From Trichaptum fuscoviolaceum (Eukaryota > Basidiomycota > Agaricomycetes > Hymenochaetales > Trichaptaceae): a stretch of 64,000 nucleotides of DNA. Made by a program: the position numbers and the translations under genes. Shown here in pieces: positions 46,101 through 58,110 of the stretch; within the stretch, counting starts at the first letter, position 1; each line of letters begins with the position of its first letter. The DNA is taken from assembly GCA_910574455.1 (NCBI GenBank), contig CAJSYZ010000001.1, positions 1,657,424 to 1,721,423 of the forward strand, in the 5' to 3' direction. Under the pieces are notes generated by a model. That model was not told where the DNA came from and did not search any database. It saw only the letters and a list, made by a program, of their open reading frames with translations.

Positions 46101-48009
46101 GATGCAAAATGCAATAGTAAACCCTGTCGCATCTGTGGCCATGCAGAATACTTTAGGTAAGTCATCATCGTTCATCGCTAGTTTTGTTCTTTCTCCACGA
46201 GCATGCTTTCGCAGTACGAAAGCTGTACCGCGGCTAAGCCAGCGCAGGGAAACGTTTATGCAAGCGTTTAAAACACATCCATATGCGATCTAGCTGCAGC
46301 AAGTCTTGTGGCTGGTCTTCTTCTCTCTTTTGCGAATAAGAATATGTAGTATAAGACATGCTGATGAGTTCACACTCGGTCCTTGATTAGTGCCTGCGCC
46401 GGTTCCCATTGCTACAGCTGAGCCGGACCCTTCTCCTGAAGCATCCCCAATGCTGTCGGCTGCTGACTTTCCTGCGCTACCTACTGCTAATGATCGCCCT
46501 GGACAGTCTTCTCAACCTCATACTTCAGCTTCGGTGGTAAACGATGAGGCTGCTCAAGCAAAATTAGATCGCAAAGCTGCGAAGAAGTTAGCAGCAGCGG
46601 AAAGGGCAGCGGAAAGGGAGCGTATCGCAAAGGAAAAGGCAGCGGCGAGAGAGCGCATTGCGAAGGAAAAGTCCGAGGCAAAGGAAAAAGCAGCGAAGGA
46701 GAAGGCGGAAGAAAAGGAGCGAGTAGCAAAAGAAAAGGCGGAAGAGAAGGAGAGGCTCGCAAAAGAGGAGATTGAGCGAAAGAAGGTTGCGGAAGCAGAA
46801 AGGGTAGAGAGAGAGCGTCTTTCGCAGCAGAAGAAGGCAGTAGCAGAACCCGCCGCAAAACAGATAGCGACGAGTTCCAAGGGTAAAGGTCAAGGCAAGA
46901 GCAAGGTTTCATCTGATGCATCCTCGCAAAATGGTCGTGGCACTGTTGCGAAAGCTGCCGCCTCTGCGCCCATATCTACAACTGCATCCCCCTCACCGAT
47001 CCTATCAAAGATGCCGAAGAAGAACAAGCCCGCAACACGCCCGATCAAAATACCGAAAGAAGAGGAGATCGCCCAAGACACTCAGTCAAGTTTGCCATCA
47101 GCAGTGACAGCCAATTCGGAGACACCACAGTTGCCAAATACAAAACTACCCTACGTTTCTGAAGTTGTTCAGTCCACAGAGGCTGAACCAGTTAACCCTC
47201 GAACGGGAGACACTCGCGAATCGAGCGAGGGTTTGTCTCCCTCGAATCCGAAGTCAATTACTCAGCTTTTGAGGGAAATTGAAGCTGAGAAGGGACGCTA
47301 CTACGTTGAAAGTCACCCCCTTTTCGACTACACCAAGATCAATCCTACCCCTAAGTTACCGCTGGATTATAATACGATGGCCCGGGCTTTGTCTGCCTTT
47401 CCTGCAGGAGGAGGCTCTCTTGCTTCAGGTGCGCTGAACGATCAGACAGTAACGTCCTTTCAGCAACTACTGGAAACTCTGACGCAAACTATGTCTGAAC
47501 TCGTGCAACTCCTCCCGCAAACTACATGGGGATCGATCTTCGATGTGCTGAGCCAAGATCTAAAGGACTTAAAGAGGGAATATTCGTTGCACAGCAACTC
47601 GACTTCGTTTGACGGACTTGTACACGATGATTTACCCGAGGATGCGGACGATGACGATGAGGACTTCGATATTTCCCCACCGCAGACACCCACCATGGAT
47701 AAGCGTGCGAAATGGATGGAAATCCAGCTGGCTAAGCTAGAGGAACTGCATCGAGAAGTCAATACTGCTGCAGTACGTACGATACTTGCTACAAATGATC
47801 GTGGGAGGGACCGTAAGGGTATCTTGCCGTTTGTTGGCAATACACTCGCTCGGTTTGAGCACTTGGGTCTAGTGGATGAAGAGGGAGTTTTGAGGCGCAT
47901 GTCAATAGATGAGCTCGAGAAGAAGCTTGTGGTCGCCAAGGAGGCCGCTGTCTTCGCGGAAACGGAGTTGCGAGAGGCAATGGAGGCCATGCAAGCACTG
48001 AAGCCTTAG
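43105..48009 (+). CDS. NOT4: CCR4-NOT complex E3 ubiquitin ligase Not4
   Basis: The start is MSMAKLHPSLPAPV at 43105. The C4C4-type RING reads CPLCMEEMDVSDLNFKPCPCGYQ and, over an intron, CRFCWHHIKENLNGRCPACRR. An RRM follows (RNVVYVVGLGSRFAKEE, YFGQYGKITKILLVKR), then the C3H-like region CIAFLRNVACTNNGCLDLHDWG. The remainder is long and low-complexity, rich in Ser and Pro. A highly charged ERERIAKEKAAARERIAKEK-type coiled coil is encoded near 46560-46850, and a final helical block near the C-terminus is VLRRMSIDELEKKLV. Not4 ubiquitinates stalled-ribosome targets and takes part in mRNA decay. The fungal C-terminal extension is unusually long (stop 48009). Exon junctions keep the frame. Confidence 0.85.
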
Positions 48010-48299
48010 GAGGATCCCCCATGTCTGTATTGGTTGTGTTCATGTATGACGAAGTGATGCATATTGCAAAAATCCATTTACTGTTGCTATGAGTTTCATG
48101 TCGAATGTTTAGGTGTAGTTGTAAGGTGGCTGACGGCTGACTGGACCCAGAGCTTTACGACTGGAGGGTTTACCAGCCCCTTTATTTTCGAAAGAGTGTG
48201 GCTGGCTCTTACACCTGGTTATAATCCCCACAAAGGGCAAATGAAATTATAAAGATCTTCAAGTCATTCTTCAATCACATACTCGCCGCTTCCCTCATC

Positions 48300-48779
48300 A
48301 TGCGACCAAACAATATCCCCCTTCACCGCATTTTACTTGGTTTCATGCTGGTCTTCTCTCTCGCAATGCTTGTGAAGTCCGGCAAACTCCACCGATCTCC
48401 AAAAGGTGCCCGCCCACCTCCAATTTTGATGCGCGTACATCACAGAGCACCTAAGACGGTGGGCAGAGTTACAGTGGGCAGTAGGAACAGCCATCTATCA
48501 GCCGAACACCGTCCGGTCCGTTTCGATATCCGACGGAGGCAGGTAATATTGGACCAAACCGAAACAGCAATCTTTCACGCCCACCCAGTGCAAGAATCCG
48601 AGGAGCTGTACCTCGCGGACGATGTGGTCGATCCACCTTTGTTTACGAAGGATGACTTTGTCGCACTTGCTGGCGCATTCAGAGCTCTTTCGGTCTCAGA
48701 TCACAAACGGAAAAGGCGATCGCTTCTCGATCCATGCACACAACCGGTCGACAAGATTCCGAAAAGCAAACCTTGTTAG
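48300..48779 (+). CDS. Small protein with N-terminal signal or anchor, unknown function
   Basis: A single exon of 159 codons starts at an ATG (48300) with a hydrophobic segment HRILLGFMLVFSLAMLV near residues 9-25. The rest is polar and basic, with FDIRRRQVILDQ in the middle and KHKRKRRS-like residues near the end. A TATAAAG at 48248-48254 lies about 50 bp upstream. I do not recognise a family. The good ATG placement after a TATA element supports a small expressed gene, but this is inference. Confidence 0.5.
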   Translation: MRPNNIPLHRILLGFMLVFSLAMLVKSGKLHRSPKGARPPPILMRVHHRAPKTVGRVTVGSRNSHLSAEHRPVRFDIRRRQVILDQTETAIFHAHPVQESEELYLADDVVDPPLFTKDDFVALAGAFRALSVSDHKRKRRSLLDPCTQPVDKIPKSKPC

Positions 48780-49038
48780 ATTCTAAACAAAGATGGGTAG
48801 AAAGCGTGTGCGACAGCGAGTATACATTGGGGGATGAAGTGCGAAACGACGAAGATTAAATAGAATGAAGGGAGGTCATAGATTAGAGTGAGAGGATGCG
48901 AAATACCTGTAACCATACTAGGGAATATGCAACGTCCAGTTTGATCATAGGGTGTGCGGGGGGAATGAGAGGCGAGAGAAAAGGGGAGTTAACTGCCGGA
49001 AGCCTCGACTTTCTCTTTTTTCCAAGAAACAAAGTCAT

Positions 49039-51231
49039 CTAAGAGAGTTGGCCAGGCCTTTTCAAGATGTCAGTATTGTTTCCGTCTGGCAATGTAATTA
49101 ATCTACCAACCCCATCGGCTTCATATCCTTCTAATGAAGGCTTGACAGTGCGGCAAAACTCTTCCATCTATATTTATGCCAAAGTTAGTCCGTTATAATT
49201 AATAGATCAATTACATCAATCAAGCCTACCATAGACCAAAGATCTTTATTAACACCTCTATAGGTGCCCTTCTCCTGTTTCAAGAACTTCCATCAGGCCT
49301 TATACTAATGACTCCAAAGTAAGCCACACTAACGTTGATGAATTCTATAATTTCCGTCATGATAGGATAGTACGGTGCGAGAGTGACAGACCAGAAGGCT
49401 GCAGCAATCTGCGTGAAGGGCACCCAGATGAGAAGTCTGATTAGGACGCATGAGAATAAACATACCTCCATATCGATGTTCCTTGAGCCTCTGTCGAAGG
49501 GTAAAGGTCAGAAACAGCCACAGAGAACAGTCAGCTTTACAACAAACTCTTTTTTCACAAGCCCGAAGCAGTACAGGTAAAACTGAAGGAATGAGGACTG
49601 GACGTCAGCGGCATATTGCCAGTAGCGATCCTTCTTATACTTGTCTATGGACAAGCCTTGCTTTGCAGCCTTGGAAACAGAGCCAGACGTCGGTCGTTTC
49701 GGTGCAGGTTTCCGTAAAATAAGGAGGTCCTCTAGGTCAGCGAGAGCGGATGATAAGCCTTCGAGGTTGACGATCCTACATGATGATTAGCAGATACCAA
49801 CTCAAAGTAAAAAGACACGCACTTTAATTCATCTAGTCCCTTGCTCCATTCATCCTTCGTAAATGTGCCCATCTCCTTCGCACTCAACTGCCAAGCTAGT
49901 AGCAAAGGACGCGCGCCCTCCATCGGAATATTTGCATCCGTACACAGTCTTTCCATTCCCTCCGCCCCGATAACGTTCTCTTGTTCAGGATCCACATATT
50001 CGGTGAAAAGCACCTCCGGTCTCTTCACATCGAGCTTAACTTCTATGGGAACCTTGCATGTGCTAGATTGTGAGTTTTTTGTCTTGCTAGGGCCCGCCAC
50101 ACTGTCGCTGTCGCCTTCATCATCACTACGTGAAGCTTTGTCAGATATGCACCACGAACAGAAACGCATCGAGAGACGGAGAGGTGAGCCGCTGCAGACC
50201 ACGCTTAACAACTCTTTTGGAGCCGATGAAGGTGTCTTCTGCGTTGAGATATGAAGGATAGCCGCTATGAAGGTAGGAAGTAGGAGACGATTGCAAAGTA
50301 CCGCAGCCAGGAGCGTTCTACGTGCGCAAGCCTGGGCGGTGCACGTCAGAAGCAGAAGGCGGTCCGAGGCAGTGAGCAAGTCAAGAGACACAGGAGATCG
50401 GAGGCTTTCAATTCTACCACGTGGTATCGCCCATTCATTACATAATATGTGTCCGACGAATTTTGGAAATTCCGACTCGAAAGCGAAGGATAATACTCAC
50501 TGCTTCTTTCCATTTGCTCTCGTAGTTTTCGTCCGCTTCGTCGCAGGGGTAGCCTGGGAGACAATCTGAGTGTTTACTTAAGGGTCCACTATGTGACAAC
50601 TTACTGTCAATGAAACGTTACTATAGAAGCTTTCAGCTTCGAGAACATAATGAGACTCAGGGGAAATTCACTTACGACTAAAGGCGATGCAGACTAATAA
50701 TAATACCCTTCAGCGGACAGTTTATCACCATACTTTCCTATACAGTCAGGGAGACGGCCCACTTTTTGTCCATCATCACTGTTTTCACACGGAAGGGACG
50801 TCATATGAGAAACCATCTATCGTTAGGCATGAAGCCACTCACGTAGATTTCCGCTTCTTCGCCGGAGTTGGTGGCTGAAAACGCAGTCAGTCTTGTGAGT
50901 GCTCCCACACCAGGAAGATATCTAACCTGATCTCTGCGAACGGAACACAAAGCAGTAAGGATTTGGATACAAGTGCAGGTAAGGAGTTACTCACACAGTA
51001 TGAAGGTGCACATGCGTAAAACTCATCATCGCCCTTCTTCCATCGTACGCTCAAGCACATACCGGTTGGAGTCGTTTCCTTAAGACGCGTTGATGAACGC
51101 GTTTTCCGTGTCGCTGGCGTGGCCTCGGCCGTGGTCTCGTTTTGTGTCGACCTCTTTCGCTGGAAATTGTTAATGTCCAATCAGTTTAGCTGCATATTCC
51201 CTTTGAAATGACCCTTCACCTTCGGCGGCAT
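49039..51231 (-). CDS. DCN1: Cullin neddylation protein Dcn1
   Basis: It starts MPPK at 51231 and continues RKRSTQNETTAEATPATRKT after an intron. Small basic exons follow (PPTPAKKRKST near 50870; ATPATKRTKTTRANGKKQ near 50519-50575), consistent with a nuclear N-terminal tail. The PONY domain begins RPEVLFTEYVDPEQENVIGAEGMERLCTDANIP and continues GARPLLLAWQLSAKEMGTFTKDEW, GLDELK and IVNLEGLSSALADLEDLL. Later exons give DKYKKDRYWQYAADVQ, TAAAFWSVTLAPYYPIMTEIIEFI, YRGVNKDLW and EEFCRTVKPSLEGYEADG. The stop is at 49039. The family is a Nedd8 E3 co-factor for cullins. The gene has many small exons. Confidence 0.82.
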
Positions 51232-51884
51232 TGTGCAAAATTTGTTGGTTCAGCGGACCGATGTAGTGGAGAACGGAAAGAAGTCAGCGTCTAAAGACTC
51301 GCTCCCCGGACTTGTCTCCGAGTCGTCAAAGCGCCAAAGCCACACTTACGTAATTCACTTGCATATAACCGCAAAATGCTCATCCCCCTTTGATCAAGTC
51401 GGTTTCTTGCCTAAAGGCGTTTTGCACCTTGAGTTAGACCAAAGAAGCGAAATTGAACAGCTGACAGGCTTTCGTGAGACTATTGAGTTGTGGACTCTGT
51501 TATAAGGTCATATATTCTACCTGAAAACTTAATTGACCGTTGTTTTCTGGCACATAGACGTTCGTAATCACCATAAGCTTGAAGCTTTGTGACAGACCAG
51601 ATTTCGTTTTTCGATTATTTATATTCACCTCCGCTCCTCACTCACTTTGACTGATTCTAGATCTGCACGAAGATACTGCAATAGGGTGTGACATCTGTGT
51701 GACTATATCTGGCATGAGACACCGTGCTTGTGACTGGACGCGACATATGAACCCGCCGAGGGATAACACTGCCGTATTTAAAGTTCCTCCATGTATTAGC
51801 GAAGACCATCTGAGCACTTTACTCCTACAGATTGTGCAGAGCGATGTTGATGGACCCAATTTCCGTATATGAAGCAAACCCCCA
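51232..51884. other. Divergent upstream region of DCN1 and the RWD-type gene
   Basis: It should contain the missing RWD exons. CTCCGAGTC occurs at 51316-51324. No full gene is resolved. Confidence 0.45.
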
Positions 51885-52334
51885 ATGACTATGCACAGCC
51901 GCGCTCTACTTACCTTTCATCATATTCTATCCTCGAGGAAGAAAGATGCCATACGGAGCGTCGCAAAGGACTTGGATATAGTAGGCATATGCAAGGTTGG
52001 GTATCCTGGAATACTCGCCGTGGAAGGAGAAGATATCCACGTTAAGCGCTATGTACGAGAAATCAAGGTGCGCCGCATATCCCTATCCCTATCCGGAGTC
52101 TGTCCCCAAACTGCTGACGTCGTTCTCTAGTCATTACGATGGCAATCTTGTTCATTGGCGAGTATGACGAGTGACCTGCGTGTGGAAGACTTGCGAATGT
52201 CGATGGGAGGTGCTCATCGCGATATCAGGATGACAGAGAAGATGAGCGAGGTTGGCCAGTTCATGCGAGAAATTGGCTTAGAGGAATGGTGGAGAAGAGC
52301 GATGTTGTACTCGAAGGGCCCGGGTCCGACATGA
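51885..52334 (+). CDS. RWD/DUF1115-type protein, C-terminal part
   Basis: Two exons, 51885-52067 and one after a TAG acceptor, give MHSRALLTFHHILSSRKKDAIRSV, DIVGICKVGYPGILAVEGED, YVREIKSLRWQS and EVGQFMREIGLEEW. SRALxTxHHxxSxRK and GxxKVGYPG are the DUF1115 (RWDD2-type) signatures I know. An N-terminal RWD domain should precede. A frame with PPCISEDHLSTLLLQIV just upstream (51770-51870) may belong to it, but I could not join it without a stop. The gene is therefore either 5'-truncated or has an exon that I miss. It ends 193 bp from the SEC63 stop. Confidence 0.6.
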
Positions 52335-52526
52335 TGTTACATGTGATACTCCTTTGGACTATGTATTAGCCGAAGGGTGTAGGAGTCCAGGACATCAGTA
52401 CGGAAGATATAAGACGTGACGAGAGACCACCGAAATCCATTCTGCATCAAGATTGTAATAAAACAAATGAACTTGATTAACTACTCAGTGACAGCAAATA
52501 TTACACCGAAAAAATATGATCAATGC

Positions 52527-54783
52527 TTAATCACTGTCGCTGCTACTATCGCTGAGACTGCTCTCAACATCTGTCCCGCTGTCATCTTCGCTATCATCAT
52601 CGTCATGCACCGGTGACTTCTTCACGGAACCTCCTCTCATCAAAGCCATCTGCCCTGCTAAGCTATCCTCTTCTGGGTCAGAGATATCATCGTCCACTCC
52701 TTCATCATCATCGTTCAAAAGTGAAGGGTCATCGACTTTAAGCTGTTTGCGAAAGATGTGAGAATAGATAATTCTGTAAGAAACTAATGCACATACCACA
52801 AGGTCTTGCACGACTTCCTCGCCTATGAAGGTGTCGCTGACGACGTGGATCTTCCAAGAGAACGTAGCGATCTGCTGAGGAGCTTGGAACTGAAGCTTGT
52901 ACGAGCGGTAATTGCGCTCTTCGCTTGGGTCCGAAATGGGCACTTCGGAAATCTTCATCGGCGGCATAACGACCTTATTTGATTTATGATCCGCGATCAC
53001 AACCCACCACGAAGGTTTCCGATTCTTCGTGCAGAGACATAAGTCCTTGCTACACGTCAATAAATCAAACTACTACTTACCGTCGGCCAAAGTGGTGTAT
53101 GCGCCCAGCCGATTGGCTTCAAGCCGTTCGCGAGTTCCTCGGAGTCCCTCTTTCCTGCAAGGAAGTCTGCGTCCTTCTCCTCGTTCGCTTTAAGTGTCCG
53201 CTTCTCGTCTTGTGATAACGGTGCTGGTAAGTTTCCCAGGGGAGGAGTAATGCGGGCTTTGATGAAAAGCTGCACGATCGCACTGGGTGTTACAATGCGT
53301 TCACCAATAACTATAAAAACCACTGTCAAACATTGCAGTAAACTCGTCACGTATACGGGCAAACCTCTGAAAGACGCTTCCACCAAGTCAAGTCTTCCCC
53401 ATTTGCTCGCACTCTTCGCTACTTCTTCAGCGCGACCATCCTTAGTTTCCTGTAGGTATTCTACGAAGGTTTTCAGGTCATGTTCGTCCAAACGGTCGGC
53501 AGTTGCTTTGACATCGTCCTCCGTAATGTGAGGTAGCTGCGTGAGCAAAGCAGCCTCCGGTGACTGCGCAGGATGAACACCCTGAGCGAGATATGCTTGT
53601 AAACGTAGGATGCTCAACGATGGCAAAAGCCAGTTACGTGACATCGCAACGTTGAGAAGCGAGGTCATAAGAGCAGGGATCCTTAAAAGTATTTCTTCTT
53701 GGGCTATTCAAGGCAAATCAGTATGTAAATAAACCCAATAACAAGAAACATACCCTTCTGGCGTTTCGGATCTGTCACAGGGATGCGCAATAGATGAGCG
53801 TACAAGAGGGTCTGTGCAGCGCCACCTTTGTATTTGCCGCCCAAGCGAGCCCGAACAGTTTCTTCCAGCTGCGACACGGGAGGAACGTCGGAGAACTCAA
53901 CATCAACAGCTTGTCCAAGGCATTCGAGAGTTTCGTTGATACCATGGTTTTCCTTGAGGTTCTTGAAAACGGCAGTAGCCGTCTTCGTAAGAACACCGTC
54001 CTTCGTCTTGATCCGACTTCCGAACCACCATTTCCCGACAATGACTGGCAGAAGTCCACCGATGACGGCACAGTAGGCGAAAAGGATCCAGAATTTGTTC
54101 TTGCCCTCCACAACCCACTTCGGAATCGCAATGCCCATGCTAATCTCTTGCCGACCGTCAGGATCGCCATACTTCTCCCAGTTCTCGCGAACAACCGGGT
54201 CGGTTAAGCTCTTATAAGCCTTCGTGATTTCCACGAAGTATGACTCTACTTCCTCCATAGTCTGGTTGACCGCAAGCCTGACCTTGTCCGGATGAAATTT
54301 GAGCGAAAGTCTCTTGTAGTGTGACTTGATTGCTTTCTCGTCCGTGCCAATGCTGATTCCAAGAATCTCGTACGGGTCATACATTTTGCTGACGTTTTTG
54401 TTATTTATGACCTTGTACACCAAGAAAGCGAAAACAGCCCATCCGCAGATAACGAAGATTGATCTACCAGGGAGCCAGCATTAGCAACAATGAAAGTAAC
54501 ATAGGAAAGGTGTTTACAGTGGGCCAAGCTTCGGTCTCAATAAGGAGCGTTTTCCCTTCTTTTCGATGCGGTCCCGTTGCTCGACGCAAAGAGAACAAGG
54601 ACAGCCGCCAATATCCACATGTTCTGGAACACCGTTAGATATAAGATTTTCTTGTGAAGACAATGGCAACTCACTTTTAGAGGGAACGAGAGAATAAGAG
54701 AGCGGTACGAGGATAAGTGTGAGGAAAGAGAGCATGAAGTAGGCGGCCATCCCGCCGCCTTCATCGTATTGATACTGAGCCAT
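52527..54783 (-). CDS. SEC63: ER protein-translocation subunit Sec63
   Basis: The ATG is at 54783 (MAQYQYDEGGGMAAYFMLSFLTLILVPLSYSL). A second membrane helix (VICGWAVFAFLVYKV) precedes the J domain YDPYEILGISIGTDEKAIKSHYKR with the HPD motif in FHPDKVR. A third helix is IPKWVVEGKNKFWILFAYCAVI. The Sec63 domain follows in exons with ALMTSLLNVAMSRNWLLPSL, ILRLQAYLAQGVHP, ARITPP, GWAHTPLWP, NRKPSWWVVIADHKSNKVV and YKLQFQAPQQIATFSW. The end is an acidic tail (DDDDSEDDSGTD...SDSD), typical for interaction with Sec62. Stop at 52527. It recruits Hsp70/Kar2 to the Sec61 channel. Intact. Confidence 0.9.
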
Positions 54784-54906
54784 AGCTACACTTCTGGCTC
54801 AGGATAGCTGTAAGATACTTTCGTTGTCGTGGAGGGTGTTAGAGAAGTGACCCTTCTATTCCCGACTTGATTTTTGTTGGCAATTGCTGACACGAGTTTC
54901 TTGCCA

Positions 54907-55215
54907 CATCAGGGAAACTACTTTTTGCTTAAGGCGACTGACGCGTCCTGACGCTGCCTTAAATGGACTGAAGGGTTGCTATGCCTGTCTGAAATCTACT
55001 GATATGTTGCTATGCCTGTCTGAAATCAACTGATGGCCTGAACACACTGAAATAAGCCAATTTTCAGGACACACTCAGTACGTCAGTACATCAGGAGGTC
55101 AGTCAAGCATAAGTAAAGACTAAGTACAAGCATGTACAATTCAAATGTCATAGTAAGTACAAATCAGTACACCAGTAATTCAGTACGCCAGTATTGTAGG
55201 CTGCGCGCTGCTTTC
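54907..55215 (+). repeat. Dispersed repeat with CAGGGAAACT start, 29-bp direct repeat and CAGTAC-word island
   Basis: The left end (CATCAGGGAAACT) and the next 170 bp are related to the minus-strand repeat at 12590-12770. A 29-bp unit beginning GTTGCTATGCCTG occurs at 54975-55003 and 55006-55034 with one mismatch. From about 55075 a word island of TCAGTAC, AAGTAC and GTCAGT runs to about 55200. The right end of the element is not resolved. Confidence 0.65.
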
Positions 55216-55639
55216 CTCTCGCCTTCGCTGATAAGGATGTTCATGCTTTTCGTTGTTGGCTGAGCGACTCAAGCACATTTGCCTTGTGCGCTTCGAGAAT
55301 TGTCCGACTTCCGCCCAAGTGGCATATTCTTCCTGACGCCTGAAACAATTGTCAAACATAAATTCCAGAGTTCTTACTACGGGTTTTCGGAGGACTCGGA
55401 CATACTATTTTCAATCTGTTCCGAAAGCAATTTCTCTCTTGTCCGATTGCGCACGTTCTGATCATTTTCCCTCAAGGTCCATGTTCTTGAATTACCCTCC
55501 ACCTTGAATGGTCCGCCGTAGCCGCTCGTGTCAATTCTCGTCACCGCAACCTATCGATCTAGCTCTGCTTCTACATCCTTGAGAAGCAGATTGCCTCCGG
55601 TGGGAAGTGGGGGTAGATCTCGGTCTGGCAGTTGTTTGT
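55216..55639. other. Spacer next to the kinase pseudogene
   Basis: No gene. The stretch at about 55500-55640 may be the far-decayed continuation of the kinase remnant; no receiver domain is visible. Confidence 0.45.
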
Positions 55640-57444
55640 TCAATAGGGAGTTTTGGTCTGACGCCAGAACGATCGGTATATATCGCAAGTGTTCATACTC
55701 CTGGTTTGTTCCTTCTGGATCATCCGAAAAGTGTTTGAGTAAGGCTTTATACTGTAGCTCGAATGCACTTTAACAAGATGACTTACGGCCGTCAGCGAAT
55801 CAACAAGTATCCCATCGATATGTAGGCAACACTCATTATCTGCAACTTCGCTCACGTCGTAAGGCTTCAGAATAAGCTCTGTGATACGCATCACTACACC
55901 TGTTCGGTCGTCCAGCGTATTGGCAAGCCGGATTTTCTGCTTTGCGAATGCCTGGATCATCGAAAGTACGTTCTCGGTGGACAACTGGCTGATTTAGGAG
56001 GTGGTCGTGAACTTCCCTTGCCCAGCTCGCTCTCAACTCACATCGTCTTATTCATCAGCGACACAACTCACTTCGATACTGATTGACCAAGGACAGCACC
56101 ACCGTAGTCCTAGATTTAAGAAAGTAAGACCACTACAGGCCGGAACAAATGACTATTCGAGAAGAGCTCACTCGAGTGGTTGATCCATCCCCTCGCACGA
56201 ACGTACCACAGATCAAGTTCACTGTACCTTTCGTAATACCGATACCGTATCCGTGAGACAGAACTCTACCTTCACCATCGAGTCCTTGATGCCAACCAGA
56301 CGGCACGACAGCGCAGCATGTCCGTTCCACACGACCTTGCTCGAGGTGAACTTGATAGCGTTGCCGACAATGTTCGTAATGACCTGGCGCAGATGCAGCG
56401 AGTCACCGATGAGCTGATCAGGAATGTCTGGGTAAACATCATATGTGAGGTCGAGGTTGTTTTGCGATGGTCGTACAACGAGAGTCTTGAGGTTACCGAA
56501 AACCGTGTGTCTCAGTGAATACCAAACTTGCTCTATCGTCATCCTGCCTGCTTCGAACGTAGTAATTAATCGAAATATTAGCAACTGAATTCGGAAGCAT
56601 CGGCGGCGGATTAGCTTACTCTTCGAGATATCCAAAATATCGACATTAATCAATAGCAGACTCCGAGCCAAACTATGCACCAGCAGAAGACTCTCGCGCT
56701 GACTCTTATTCAAATTGCTATCCAGCGTAAACTCTTTCATGCCAATGATACCGTTCATAGGGGTCGAATCTCATGAGACGTGTTCGCCAAGAACTCCAAC
56801 TTGGAGCGACTGGCAAGTTCGGCAGCTTCACGAGCGGCGGCGTTCTTCTAAATCGACTCGCGCAAGTAGTGCACAATTTAATTGATTTGATGAGTCTCAA
56901 AGGATTCCATCTCGCCTGAGCCTTTGACGGTGATGAAACACGTGAAGTCGCCGTTTATACTAGTAGCTGCAGTACTGATCTGCGCGAAACCACGCACTTC
57001 GGTCGTCAAGTTTCCGGCCATGGTGTCAACAGCCATTCTATTCGGAGTGCGTTCAGTAAAAACCACACTACACAATTCAGCGGAATGCTAGTGAAATAAA
57101 CATACGTGATTTTTTGCTGTGACATGAACATTCTCGATTTCAGCTTGAACACCGAGTTTTTTCGTTCTGACTTCCCGCGCGACTTTGGTCACCCCCGCAG
57201 TGAAGAGAGCCAACTGGTCAACCATGCCATTGATGGCCAAGTCCAGAATATCACCCTGAACAGACACGCCCACGATCTCCTGCGTCAAGTCGCCACGAGC
57301 GACGGTCGTAGTCGCGACAACAATGGTACGCACTTGAAAGTTCACCTGCGTCAAAGAAAAGTGAGACAATTCTCTCCAAGACAAAAGCGCAGCATAGGTT
57401 GACCGCCCATTTGCTGTACTAGTAGTCACAGTCTCGAGCTCCAT
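55640..57444 (-). pseudogene. Decayed group III (NIK1-type, HAMP-repeat) hybrid histidine kinase
   Basis: Pieces lie in the right order on the minus strand but in changing frames. A HAMP repeat (VNFQVRTIVVATTTVARGDLTQEIVG, 57345-57088) comes first. The last HAMP region ([13 protein letters not shown]...GDFTCFITV) follows, then a HisKA part (HEIR, then MNGIIGM...DLNKSQRESLLLVHSLARSLLL), then a HATPase part (EAGRMTIEQVWYSLRHTVFGNLKTLVVR...LRQVITNIVGNAIKF), and finally a post-kinase region (LDDRTGVVMRITELILKP...IDGILVDSLTA). Breaks include one missing base at the H box (near 56765-56775), one missing base in the G1 box (near 56231-56255) and others in the HAMP linker. The first HAMP repeats and the C-terminal receiver are absent. 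It is non-functional, presumably a retained fragment of a duplicated osmosensing kinase gene. Confidence 0.8.
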
Positions 57445-57726
57445 CGCCCCGCGAAGTTGTCCAGATCAATAATTGTCTAACACATTTAGCTTCGGTTAGA
57501 TCTGTGTTGATATGATATGTTTGAAGAGCAAAGTATCCGAAATAGACGCATGTGGTTTCGCTGATGAATAAACCAGTATAAGCCTAGTAATATAATAGCA
57601 AGAAGAGAAGTCCGTACTTATAGTTCCAGAGGCTTCAAAGGTTGCGCTTATTCTCTTCCCTCGCATGCCCTCATAGATGTTCGCCACCGTAGTCCGATGC
57701 TTGTGAACTAGATGTAGCGCCTAGGT

Positions 57727-58110
57727 TCACGCTACCTTCCGGCGACTTGCTAGAGATTGGCCGGGAGATGCTGGCAGCTGTTTCATGGAAAGATGTTCGC
57801 CTCGCGTCATCGCGTTTTTCACTATCGGAGGTGTATCACATTCAACTAGAGGTATGAAGGTGTCTCGCAAGACGGTATGAGGTGGTGTTCCGAGGCCGGG
57901 GCCGGGGCCGTCAGCCTGCAATTGACGGACGCGAGATTTACTACGTTGCAATGGCGGTTTCGGCGCAGGAAACTGATATGTGAAGCGAGGGGCATCCAAG
58001 GACACATGCGCAAGGCTGGCGCGGGATCGGTCGTGTAGTTCATCTGCCCCCTCATCAATAGCGTCCTCTGCCACCTCTTCAATCGTCAGCGGACGGCCCT
58101 TGCCCTTCCT
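57727..58110 (-). pseudogene. Gene fragment of about 125 codons beside the kinase remnant
   Basis: A minus-strand frame reads GKGRPLTIEEVAEDAIDEGADELHD, then FTYQFPAPKPPLQRSKSRVRQLQADG, then DTFIPLVECDTPPIVKNAM, and ends in a stop at 57727. Its composition looks like real conserved protein rather than chance. I cannot name the family, and no start or upstream exons are found before 58110. It may be a captured or truncated gene piece. Confidence 0.35.

Noticed and set aside
46487..46921. Minus-strand open frames of 101-144 codons opposite NOT4
   Set aside because: They are the antisense of a low-complexity Glu/Lys/Ala coiled-coil region; such shadows are expected.
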